Shown in pieces: positions 24,955-35,490 of a stretch of DNA of 64,000 bases (positions are counted from its first letter, which is position 1; the number at the start of each line of letters is the position of its first letter). Where the stretch lies: positions 62,001-126,000 of the forward strand of contig JAQGEQ010000017.1 in the NCBI GenBank assembly GCA_034620365.1. The letters are read 5' to 3'. Origin of the DNA: Pegea sp. RAD2-039 (Eukaryota > Chordata > Thaliacea > Salpida > Salpidae). The notes below the pieces were generated by a model. That model had not been told where the DNA came from and did not search any database. It was given only the letters and a program-made list of their open reading frames with translations. Both the position numbers and the translations under genes were made by a program.

Positions 24955-25975
24955 AATCATATGACCAGTCATTTGATGAGCACCATCTAATATCTGATGT
25001 CCAGCATGGCTTTGTGAAACGGAGATCTTCCCTGACTCAACATCTCACTTTTCTTAATGAGCTTACAGCCCATTACGAAAGTAACACTCCCTGTGACATC
25101 ATATATCTCGATTTTGCTACAGCGTTTGATTCTGTCCCACACACTAAGCTCGTTACTGTATTGAAAAACTCAAAAATCAACAGCTTTATCTTACAGTGGA
25201 TTGAAGATTACCTATCAGGTAGAACCCAACAAACTCGTGTAGAAAGATCTTTATCTACTTCTAGTCAAATCACTAGTGGTGTTCCTTAGGGTTCTGTTCT
25301 GGATCCCCTTCCCTTTTTAATTTTCATCAAAGACCTCATCAAAAGATTAGTAGCAGTAGTTGATGTCAGAGTGTTTGTGTATGCAGATGATATCAAGCTA
25401 TTATCTTGTAATCCTTCAAAACTTCAAACTGCACTACACACTGTAGAAAACTGGTCTACGAATTGGCAGCTCAGAATCCAGCCCACAAAGTCTGAACTTA
25501 TAACTTTTTCTTGTAAACCAGCTGCAAATTCCTTAAACCAATACTCCATCAATGGATTTATTATTTAACGAGTATCTTCGGTTCTAGACCTTGGCATTAC
25601 TCTATCATCTGACTTTAAATGGCGCAATTATGTTTCCAAGACCTTTGCAAAATCAATCACTCCTTTCTACCTTATTATAAGGACCTTTAATTCTAAGGAT
25701 TCATACTTTTTTATCAATCTTTTCAAATTGTTCGTATGTCCAATTCTTGAATACAATGTTAGTGCATGGATGCCATGTCAAGTTAGTGATATCAAAAAAA
25801 TCGAATCTGTTCAGGCCACATTTACGAGATTAGTATGCAGGAAACTTAATATTAAATATGATAGTTATAAATATCGTCTCAGTTTCTTCAATTTAGATAC
25901 TTTGGAAATTCGACGGATTAAATATGACATAATTTTTTTTTCAAATAAACCACAATTTAATTGACCTTCAGTTTC
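24955..25975 (+). mobile_element. LINE reverse transcriptase copy 3, degraded by nonsense mutations
   Basis: This is the most complete RT copy on one strand. It reads SDVQHGF.KRRSSLTQHLTFLNE, then YLDFATAFDSVPH (palm motif A), GVP.GS interrupted by TAG at 25287, FVYADD (active site motif C, near 25374), and on to NVSAWMP and IEIRRIKYD-like sequence. All pieces lie in one frame, broken by at least the TAG and a TAA at 25566. The motifs place it with CR1/Jockey-like non-LTR elements. It is cut off at about 25975, before its 3'UTR. Confidence 0.9.
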
Positions 25976-26035
25976 AAATTTATCTTTGTTTTTCGTCCCC
26001 ATTAGTTACCCATTTGAATAACGAGTCATTATTAT

Positions 26036-26374
26036 CACAATTTATTCAAATTATTACAATTTATTCAGATTATTACAATTTATTCAAATTATTACAATTT
26101 ATTCAAATTATTACAATTTATTCAAATTATTACAATTTATTCAAATTATTACAATTTAATCAAATTATTACAATTTATTCAAATTATTACAATTTATTCA
26201 GATTATTACAATTTATTCAGATTATTACAATTTATTCAAATTATTACAATTTATTCAAATTATTACAATTTATTCAAATTATTACAATTTATTCAGATTA
26301 TTACAATTTATTCAAATTATTACAATTTATTCAAATTATTACAATTTATTCAAATTATTACAATTTATTCAAAA
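26036..26374. repeat. minisatellite, 19-bp unit, about 18 copies
   Basis: Tandem units of AAATTATTACAATTTATTC with rare A/G changes. It sits between the truncated LINE and the gag remnant. A 153-codon frame runs through it only because 19 bp is not a multiple of three and no frame meets a stop; I do not call it a gene. Confidence 0.93.
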
Positions 26375-26552
26375 TAATTGAATTGATTTCTTGGGCAAAT
26401 TGTTGCCAGTTGTTTTGGCGTTATTGGAGCTTAGCAACAATTAATATATTTTTTGGTTTTCGTAGTATACATTAGAAAAAGATTTTATTCGAATATTATC
26501 AATTTTTTACTGTAACAACAGTTCTTTTTTATAAAAGAAAAAGGATCTACTG

Positions 26553-26805
26553 TTAAAACCAGGAAAGCAATCCATAGACCCAATTAGTCCATTGGCAGCC
26601 ATGGAATGGCGTCACTGGAAGAAAACTTTTACCATTTTCTTGGACAGGTGTTTGCCGAATGAGGACAAATGGGCTTGGCTTGCAACTTGTGCAGCCCCAG
26701 AGATGTACCAGTACTTTGAAAGTAGACTTATGTAGAAGCTGAAGCGACGCTGAAACGGTTGTATATAAAGAAACCAAATGAAATTGTTGAAACAAAAAGA
26801 TTTTC
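26553..26805 (+). mobile_element. LTR-retrotransposon gag remnant, copy 2
   Basis: Direct repeat of 21537-21790, in the same orientation and nearly identical, with the same internal stop. Similarity ends at about 26786, where the first copy continues. Because both share the same defect they descend from one dead copy, so they mark a segmental duplication rather than two insertions. Confidence 0.6.
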
Positions 26806-27180
26806 AAAATTTTTAAAAAGTAAATTTGAGTTTAGCTCTGTGAGTTGGATGCAGCAGAAATTGAAGAAACTGAAGATAGAATCAAAATTTACACTCAGAA
26901 TCACAAACTGATTATTTGGAAAATTGTTTGAAAACTCTTAAAAATAAAGTTTTCCCGAATATATGAAGTTACAAAAAGTTTCATTTTATTACCAAAAACA
27001 AATAGGAAAATTCTTCTGCTACAGTTTCATTAAACATTAAAAGAATTTTATCAAGCTACCAGCAAGTTCTTGCTACATACAACCTAATAAATAAATAAAT
27101 TTCTCTCGGTTTCTTACACCCTTTGTTCCCTTATTTAAAAAACGTCAGTAAATACTTAAGATTAATTATCAATAAATTAT

Positions 27181-28917
27181 TAGTTACTAAAGTAAATAAT
27201 TAACAGTAAAGCTTTGTAAACAGCTATCAGTTTATGATTTTGTTTTCTATTTGTATGAAGAACAAGATAATACCACAAGTGAGCAGCTTTAAATAGTTTT
27301 GCATTCTACCAATCTATGTTTTAAAGAAAGAAAAGAATTTATTTAAAAGATTTTGGTGATTTAGTGTTTGTTGCAATGATAACTAGAATTCATATATTTG
27401 ATTAACTAAAACACATTAAAGTGCTTAGTGGTTTTTTTAGAGTGCAAAAAGTAAAAAAGATTTTCTTAATGTAAGTCTTTTTTGCAAGAAACTTTTGTTT
27501 TATAATCGAAACTGTGTTTTAATTGAAAACAATTATTTTTATTAAACGTTTATTCAACTTTACGACTTTATTTTCAAATTATACATTTTTGATGTTTCAG
27601 AAAACTCTTTAATATTCTTTGAAATATAATTTCACAAAATACTTCTTGTTATTTATGAACTGACTCAGATTTTCGAGAAAAAGAAAGAAAAAAAAAGGAT
27701 TTGAAGTATACATCTGTAAGTAATAATGAAACAAATGGAAACTACATTACGGTTTGGAATATTTATTATTGTTGCGATTATAATTGTTTGGAATTTAAAA
27801 TTTTTTACTCAAATTGTAAATGAGAACCATGTGGAATTGAGTTGGATTAAACCTACTGGAATAAATTCTTCAAATGATATATCAGAAGTAAACACCACTA
27901 ATGAAAATTTTAAACTTCAATTACAGGAAATATTTAATACAATAAAAACAAGCAAACAGTTTCACAATACTAGAGCAGAAGTGATTGTGTTGACATGGTT
28001 TCAGAAAGTTGCAAATCAAACTTACTTTATAACTGACAAAGAAGACTTGAACATGCAAATTAAAACTAATGGGCATCTTGTTGCCACTTCTTGCTCAAAT
28101 GATCATTCACCAAAAAGTTTAAATTGTAAAATGGAAGTGGAAATTGAGACGTTTTTGAAGAATGAAGCTAAGTGGTGGTGTCATTGGGATGATGATAATT
28201 ATGTTAATGTCAATGAGCTTAGAGAGTTTTTGAACAAGTTTGATTCTAAGAAATCTTGGTATATTGGAAGAGCAAGTCTTGACCATCCATTGGAACAAAC
28301 TTTAAATGGTAAAAAGTTGAGTTATTGGTTTGCTCATGGTGGTTGTGGTTTCTGTGTTAGTCAAGCGCTTGTTACAAAAATGAAAGTATTTGTTGAGAAT
28401 GGTGAATTTCAAAAACTAGGATCAAAATTAGGTATAAATGATGATTGCTTGATTGGTTGTATCATCAACAATAGATTGGGTATTCCTCTAATAAACTCTA
28501 AACTTTTTAATTCACATTACCATTATGATTATTTGATGAAAATTCCACCAGAAGATATTACGAAACAAATCAGTTTGAGTTATTCAGGTGAGAAAATTAG
28601 AGTGAATCTAAGTACGAAACACTCATCATTTACACCACAACAAGATCCGACAAGATTTTATTCGGTTCATTGTCTCATATATCCTGAAACACCTTATTGT
28701 AATAATTTGTCTTTTCGATGATAATGAATATACAAAATCAGATATATCACATTATAAGGTTTACTTTAAAAGAAAAAGTTTATCTTCAAAATATTTTATT
28801 TTTAATTAATCTTTAACTTATTTTTAGAACAGTTTTCGCATTTAGTGTTTTTGAATTTACTTGAACCTATTTTCAAACTCTGTAAATATTAGCTACTGTT
28901 GAATAAAGGATTTATTC
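27181..28917 (+). repeat. Inverted repeat F, right arm, carrying a Fringe gene
   Basis: Reverse-complement partner of 22098-23835. Similarity starts at the TAGTTACTAAAG word at 27181 and fades after about 28917. Confidence 0.9.
27726..28721 (+). CDS. FNG: Fringe-type beta-1,3-N-acetylglucosaminyltransferase, copy 2
   Basis: Intact intronless gene, 331 aa, facing away from copy 1. The anchor, DDD motif and the GGCGFC and NDDCLIG segments are all present. Compared with copy 1 it carries N for I after INSS, L for S in VIVLTW, I for Y in MQIK, L for M in HPLEQ, C for F in IGCII, H for N in TKHSS and F for V near the end. None touches a recognised catalytic residue. The same flanking sequence is copied for about 540 bp upstream, so both copies probably keep a similar promoter. 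Confidence 0.92.
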   Translation: MKQMETTLRFGIFIIVAIIIVWNLKFFTQIVNENHVELSWIKPTGINSSNDISEVNTTNENFKLQLQEIFNTIKTSKQFHNTRAEVIVLTWFQKVANQTYFITDKEDLNMQIKTNGHLVATSCSNDHSPKSLNCKMEVEIETFLKNEAKWWCHWDDDNYVNVNELREFLNKFDSKKSWYIGRASLDHPLEQTLNGKKLSYWFAHGGCGFCVSQALVTKMKVFVENGEFQKLGSKLGINDDCLIGCIINNRLGIPLINSKLFNSHYHYDYLMKIPPEDITKQISLSYSGEKIRVNLSTKHSSFTPQQDPTRFYSVHCLIYPETPYCNNLSFR

Positions 28918-31370
28918 TTTTGAAGTCAAGTTTTTTATTCTTCATTCTTCTCATTTTTGACAATCTTTTTTTAAATTCAGCTCTGGCTGTTAACAAAGAA
29001 AGTAAAAGTCTTTTCGTTAATCTAAGATTACTCTTTTATTTATTTAGAATTTTTTTGATATTTTAGATATTTTTTTTGAAAAATTTCCTTTCAATGTGAA
29101 AAAATATGTGTTTATTTTTTTACCTCGAGTGAACGGAAAAGTTCACAAATTTTTAGTAAATCGAGAAAATTCATTTAGTGAAAATTTATTACAATCCTAT
29201 TATTTTATTATTTAGATTATTAGTTATCTAACTTCTAGTAATTACTTATAATAATTATTTCTTTAATAGATTAATTTTAAATAATATTGTTTCAAAAACT
29301 GTAATAACCACCATTTTGGAATAACGTTTAAAAAGTTTATTTCTTTTATTGAAACTTATTTATTTACTTATTATATTTTTAGATAGATTTTTACATTCGT
29401 AAAACCCACTATACTGTGATATACTGTTGGTATAGTTTTGTAGTATCAATTTGTTTTATTTTTTGTTTCTAACAAAGAAACTTTGATTTCAATTCGGATT
29501 TCTGTGTTTCCTAAACATTAATTTGTATAAATGTTTAAAAAAAACGTTATTACAAACTTACAAGATATACAGACGACCAGATAGATTAATGTAGCTACGT
29601 CTAGTTGGTGTCGCTAAAGTTGTCAGAGCAACACTGGTTGCCAACGAACCATCACAAGACTTCTGATTTCAATTCGGATTTCTGTGTTTCCTAAAAGTTT
29701 TGTCATAAAATTGACTAACAACGTCTTTCTAACCAGGTTCTCAAGTAGTTTTTCTTTTCGCTAACTAATAAAGAAACTAACCAATTAAAATTAAATAGTT
29801 AAAACTGAATGAGTAGATAAAAATATAGAAAAATTACCAAAACATAAAGTTAAAATGAAGAAATAAAGTTGTATAAATAAAGAAAAGAATTATACTAACT
29901 AATTTAATTTTAATTAAAAATCTTTGCACTGCAAAAGCGTTGATATCAAGTTTTCTTTTTTGCCTTGTTATAAATTCTAAAATAAATTCAAATTTAATTT
30001 TTCTAATAACATTTATAAACAGAAACGCTTTCAATAATTTTTTTCTAAAATTTTTTTTTAACAAACTTTCTGTTAACTGTTTTAATTTTACGGAGTTTAA
30101 ACCAAAACTGACAACAATAATATTTATAAAATGAAAAAGATAGTAGGTACTTTTAATAAATAATCAACTGATTAATAATTTTAAACATAAATAGTTAGTT
30201 AGATTTTTAAAAGTGGGTGTTTGTGGGGCAGATGTTAATGAAAGAAAGTTGTTGCTAAAACTTTTAATCTTATTATTACAAAGTTAGTTTTGATTCTTAT
30301 TTTTTTGGAGTTAATTTTTACGACCGATTAAATACCATGAACTGTGAATCAGTTTTTATTATTTAAAATTCATAAAACTAAACAGTGATTTGACATTAGC
30401 TGCTGCTAGTAGTTATCACCAAAGTAGTCGATTGAGAAAAATAACTGTTTTAAGTAGAATGACTATTTTACTTCTAATCTACAAAATTCAACTACAGTTA
30501 ACAGTAACAACAAACCTTAAAATATTGAAAAATATATTTTTTCTTTTCACAATCCAACTAAAAAAACTTTTCAAAATATCTTAACTATGTTTTATTAAAA
30601 TATTTTGCTCTAGTCACTTACACAACGAATAGTTTTTTGTTGTTACTGCTGACTACAATAAAAAAGAATTATTGTATAACAAAATTGAGGTAAAAAAATC
30701 TAATTGTAAAATCCAATTTTTGTTTTAATAATTTCAGTTATTTGTGAAAAGATAAAGTGAAATGCATGCAAGTATAGAATTGATTAACTTTATATATTTG
30801 CATTCAATTGCTATTTTATATCACTCTGTTTGCAAATGAAATCATGAAGTATATTATAATATAAGTCTTTAGTATTAAGACACAACAACTTCTTACAATA
30901 ATAATGTTACAATAAAATTTTTTTGATTTAAAGACTTGAAAAAGAAAATACTTTCAACTTCTTTTCTTAGATCTAATTCTTTCTTATTAATTTTTTTATG
31001 TATTTAAGTGAAGCTATTAATCTTAGATTCAATCCAAAGCTTTTATAATTTCAGTTAGATGACTTTTATTTAACAAATCTAAAACAAACTCCATTATGTT
31101 TACTTGATGCTGAAGTTTACAATTGTAAAGTTCTTGTAACATTTTTCAAGCAGAAATTTTTGAAAAAACTTAACAAACATTAGCTTAAGTATAAGCAAAA
31201 TGAACTAGAGGGTAAATTGATTGGCTGGTTATCTATCGTGGTTTACTAACGGGTGCCAATAACATTTTGTCGTCTAAGATATACATCTATTAAGAGATTG
31301 ATCACCGAATAGGGAGGCTACAAAAAGGGGGAACTGCTCTCAACTATACTCAAAACCAACTTTTGCCATT
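28918..31370. other. AT-rich spacer with a 32-bp direct repeat
   Basis: I see no gene. A 32-bp sequence beginning TGATTTCAATTCGG occurs at 29484-29515 and again at 29664-29695 in the same orientation, 180 bp apart. Confidence 0.5.
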
Positions 31371-31379
31371 AACTGTTAC

Positions 31380-31692
31380 TCGTCAAGTAAATCCTCGTTA
31401 TAACGGTTCCTCGCTAATCCGGCCGGTTTCAGTCGAGAAGTAGATTTAATTAATTCAGCTTCAAACCAATGATAAGAAATTAAGTTCAGATAACTTATCT
31501 GCTGAGCAATTGGTTAATAAATTTTCTGGTATAACCGAGGACTACTCCAAACATCAAATTTTTAATTGCGATGAAACGGGATTGTACTTTAGAATGTTGT
31601 CTGGACATACCTTGGCATCAGTACACAACTGGCCAGATGGAACGAAAAAGGCAAAAAAACAGGCTGACAATAAAAACCTTGGGTTTTTTTAA
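31380..31692 (+). mobile_element. pogo/Tigger-type DDE transposase remnant
   Basis: The plus frame from about 31473 reads ...SAEQLVNKFSG...HQIFNCDETGLYFRML... followed by KKAKKQADNK. NxDETGLxxRMLP...KKxKxR is the conserved block around the first catalytic D in pogo/Tigger transposases (Tc1/mariner superfamily). Just upstream (31393-31425) is a CTCGTTATAACGG...CTAATCCGGCC stretch, like the terminal or subterminal sequence of such elements. Only about 75 codons remain, so it is a fragment. Confidence 0.72.
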
Positions 31693-31957
31693 TATTTGTC
31701 TAATTTTTATTATTATTACTCAATGTATACTTGTTTGTTTATAAAACAATACTCGTTTGTATACTTGTACGATTTTATTCTTTACATATGATTCAACTAC
31801 ATTATACTATTTGAAATCATTTTACAAATTTCATTTTTTATCCCAAAAACTTCTTAGATTCGAAATCCACTTCTTCTCAGAAGAGCAATGTTGGTGTTGC
31901 TGCGGAAGTTGAAACAAATCAAAACTTTTGTTGTATTTATAAATTATTTAATTAATT

Positions 31958-32832
31958 TTAAGTTTCAGAATACAACAAACTAATAATTAAGGAATTCGAA
32001 AAAGTCATGAACCAACAACAAGTTTTATAAACCAACCATAAAGTTGATGACGGTGTCCCAGTACACTTGGCAAGCTTATACTGAAGTTCACGAGTACAGC
32101 GATTACCTTTAATCAAAATCTCCATATTTAGATTGTCAGATCTACAACATCCCATCCAATTATTCCAATTCATTTCACAGCAAGTTCCTAACAAATATTC
32201 AAAACTGTTTTTAAAGTTTATATAAAAGTTATTTTTACCTAAATTGCAGCTTTTTCGTTCAATAGGAGTGTCACGGCAAGATGCACTTCCCTCGTAATCT
32301 TTCTTACATTTTTTTTCACGAATCTGATGAGTAAGAATTTGGATAAACATCTTTGAACTGAAAGCAACTGAAAGCTAATTACAACTTACAACAAATCCGC
32401 CGCCACAGGTCACGCTACATGGACTCCATTCCGACCAATTTTCCCACATACTTCCACTTATATGTGAACTGCCTCCCTGGCTTCCAGAGATCATTGAGCT
32501 GCCTCCCTGGCTTCCAGAGATCACTGATATGCTGCTTCCACAAGCTTGAGTGTTACAATTTTGTCTACCAGTTTGTACTTCTTTTGTGCATGAGTTAACT
32601 CGAGCTCTCTCTTGGATTCCACCACCGCACTGTTTTGTGCATGTGGACCATTTACTCCAGCTATCAAATCCACCTTTAATACAAAATGAACTCAAAAATA
32701 TAAATTAAAGAAGCAAGATGTAACTACCTTGACCACCTCTACAAGGCTTAGATTCGCTATCTAATTTATTGGAACAATAATCTCTTCTTGTACGAGTTTG
32801 TTCACCCAGACCACAAGAAGCAGAGCTTTTAG
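31958..32832 (-). pseudogene. Truncated TSP1-repeat gene piece, 4 exons
   Basis: Exons (minus): 32832-32728 (5' end cut), 32673-32390, 32239-32323 region (32323-32239), 32187-31958. The frame is intact with GT-AG introns of about 50 bp. It encodes parts of about four thrombospondin type-1 repeats: ...SASCGLGEQTRTR, FDSWSKWSTCTKQCGGG, NWSEWSPCSVTCGGGF and a divergent last one (MNWNNWMGCC). A linker between the second and third has a 12-residue tandem duplication (ISGSQGGSS twice). It has no start exon or signal peptide. The fragment proper is bounded by 24-bp direct repeats (32019-32042 and 32833-32856), so the last coding codons come from flanking sequence. Its repeats resemble those of the gene at 59.2 kb, the likely kind of source. 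Confidence 0.72.
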
Positions 32833-32856
32833 CAAGTTTTATAAACCAACCATAAA
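32019..32856. repeat. pair of 24-bp direct repeats bounding the TSP1 piece
   Basis: An identical 24-mer (starting CAAGTTTTATAAACC) is at 32019-32042 and 32833-32856. The TSP1 coding similarity begins and ends right at its inner edges, as expected of a target-site duplication or microhomology-mediated insertion. Confidence 0.85.
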
Positions 32857-32884
32857 TGGTTCATATATTTGCAATCACTTTGTC

Positions 32885-33010
32885 TTTGCTTGCCATTTGT
32901 AGCTGCAAAATTCGACTCACAAACTTTAAATATAAAGAAAACTGAATTATACATTTTTGAAAAAGATTTGAAGATATTTGTAGGAAGTGAAGCAATGATT
33001 TAAAATATAA
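32885..33010 (-). repeat. Inverted copy of 24800-24935
   Basis: About 125 bp match the reverse complement of the sequence just before LINE copy 3 (containing TTTGCAGCTACAAATGGCAAG), with scattered differences. The nature of the repeat is unknown; it may be LINE-associated. Confidence 0.7.
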
Positions 33011-33571
33011 TTTCATTCTGAATGATTTGTTGATTAAATTGGCACAATGAGCCTCACAGACATTGCTTAAGTTTTGTTAAAAGTTTTTTTTATAACTAAT
33101 TTTTTATTGGAAAGTAGAGTGGGTTGAACTCAACGTTGAAATCTCTGACTTATCAGATCAGCTGTTTAGTGACGGGTGTCTAGGTCGGTAACATCAAGGT
33201 CAATAGATAATAAGATATCAGTCAGAGTTTGCTTTCATATTCTTTTTTTCGAAAGCAACTGTAAGGCAACGTTAATATTTACTGATAGCTTAGAAAGATA
33301 CTTTTCGTTAATATAATATAGCGCAGCCATATGTTTGACTACGAGTTGGGAATGAAACAAGCGCGTGCAATCCACAAATGAAACAAATCAACTTAATCAC
33401 TTGCTTCCTCATCGTATTTCAAATTGTTTCTATTCTACACTAGACTATAGCTGCCAGAGGTCTCAGAGTGCTCTGAATAAAAACTTGGCTCATAGTAATG
33501 CTTTCTTTATTAACTTTATCTTCGTAGAGAATCAACATATTCCTTGATGTTAGTGTTAACCTAGTAACGAA

Positions 33572-33800
33572 CTAGTATAGATAAATTTGTGGGACAGAAT
33601 CAAACGCTTTAGCAAAATCGAGATATATGATGTCATAGGGAGTGTTACTTTCGTAATGGGCTGTAAGCTCATTGAGAAAAGTGAGATGTTGAGTCAGGGA
33701 AGATCTCCGCTTCAAAAAGCCATGTTGGACATCAGATATTAGATAGTGTTCCATCAAATGACTGGTCATATGATTATGAATGATATGCTCTTGAATTTTT
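33572..33800 (-). mobile_element. LINE copy 4, inverted 5' segment
   Basis: The minus strand reads HLMEHYLISDVQHGFLKRR, then LTQHLTFLNELTAHYES and YLDFAKAFDSVP: the RT fingers and palm motif A of the local LINE family. It stops just after motif A. The remaining RT lies in opposite orientation at 33985-35005. Confidence 0.88.
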
Positions 33801-33984
33801 CGAAAGTTTGAAATCTTATCAACTGATTATGAAATCACTGTAGTCAGTCATAAGTTACCTAAGTGTTGACATAGTAATAAGCAAATAGCTTATTTGTTTT
33901 TGACTTTTTAAAACTAATATCAGTTTACTTTCACTGATTTCCAATATCTACGGAAAATCTAAAGGTACTCATTTATTTAGCAAC

Positions 33985-35005
33985 AGTAGATAATGTCGGT
34001 GTGTTTGTGTATGCAGATGACATCAAGCTATTATCTGGTTCTCACTCAAAACTCCAAACTGCACTAAACATTGTAGAAAACTGGTCTGCGAATTGGCAAC
34101 TTAAAATCCAGCCAACAAAGTCTGAAGTTATAACATTCTCCCGTAAGCCAGCTGCCAACTTCAGCAACCAATACTACATCAATGGATCCATTCTTGAACG
34201 AGTATCCTCAGTCATAGACCTCGGCATTACTCTAACATCTGACTTCAAATGGCACAGTTATGTTTCCAGAATCTTTGGAAAATCTATCAAGCTTGTCCAC
34301 CTCATCATAAAGACTTTTAATTCTAAAGATCCATGGTTTTTCGTCAACCTTTTCAAACTGTACATACGCCCTATTCTTGAATACAATGTCAGTGCATGGA
34401 TGCCATATCAAGTTGGTGATATCAGAAAAATCGAATCTGTTCAGGCAACATTTACGAGATTGGTTTGCAGGAAACTTAATATCAAATACGAGAGTTATAA
34501 GCATCGTCTCAGCTTCTTCAATCTAGATACTTTGGAAATCCGAAGAATTAAATACGACCTTATTCTGATTTTTAAAATTATTCACAACCTAATTGATCTT
34601 CAGTTTGATGACTTTTTCTCCATTAGTCCCTCCCTCAAGTTATATCAACTTGGAAGACATAAATTACATCTTAATAAGCCCACTCCACCAGCTACGTTAA
34701 CCAGAGTAAGTTTTTTTCTCATACTGCACAATCAGTACATGGAACAATCTGCCATCAGAGATTGTCATGTCAAAATCACTTATGCTGTTCAAGAAAAAGC
34801 TGAATTGTTATAACATCGCCAACATTGCCATTTCTAAACTGTGAATTTTTCTATTTTACAATACTATGATTCTGTGCAATTCTTCATTGTCATATACTTT
34901 TTCGTTTACACGTCAAATAGATCTAATTTGTGAGAATGTGTGTTAGCGAGAGGTGCTCTGTTTAGGCACCCTCCTTCACATTTATTGTAATAAATAAATA
35001 AATAA
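33985..35005 (+). mobile_element. LINE copy 4, 3' segment with tail
   Basis: The plus frame is open from FVYADD (34005) for about 270 codons to 34813. It runs through NVSAWMPYQVGDIRKIES to the C-terminal region, where a frameshift near 34720 moves the STWNNLPSEI-type ending to another frame. It is followed by the 3'UTR (GCGAGAGGTGCTC, GGCACCCTCCTTC) and an (AATA)n tail ending near 35005. It is the least decayed copy in the window. Confidence 0.92.
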
Positions 35006-35490
35006 ATTTTGTATTTTAAAGTTATTTGTCAATTTTTGAATAAATATTTTTAGATTTGACTTTAATATCGGAATACTTTTCTGCCTTTATATGAAATTTT
35101 TAATGGATTCTGAAACCATCAAAAAGGCTTAACTGTGTTCTTTAAAAACAAAAATATATATTTATTGTCAAAATTCATATATATTTGTTTATGTTTTTGC
35201 TGTAACTTATTAATTGTTTTTTTTTAATAGCTACTATAATTAATATTTATTTTATATTTCACTAGAATATTCTTGTTAACTATCACTACAAATCTGTGTT
35301 TTGTAAAACTAGTATTGAACTGCTCATTCAGACTTAAATTTTTATTTAATAAATTGCTTTAAAATATTTTTCTGTTTATTTTCATAGAAATTTCAAAATA
35401 TTTGAGAAAATAATCAACGTATTTGTAATTTGAGAAGGTTTAAAAGAAAAATGAAATACAGAAAGGAGACTGTTGTTACTTTCAAGTATA
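35006..35490. other. spacer upstream of the OTU gene
   Basis: AT-rich, probably containing the OTU-gene promoter. No specific element is recognised. Confidence 0.4.

Noticed and set aside
26014..26475. 153-codon LQFIQIITIYSNYYN repeat protein
   Set aside because: Another 19-bp minisatellite with no stops; no sign of a gene around it.
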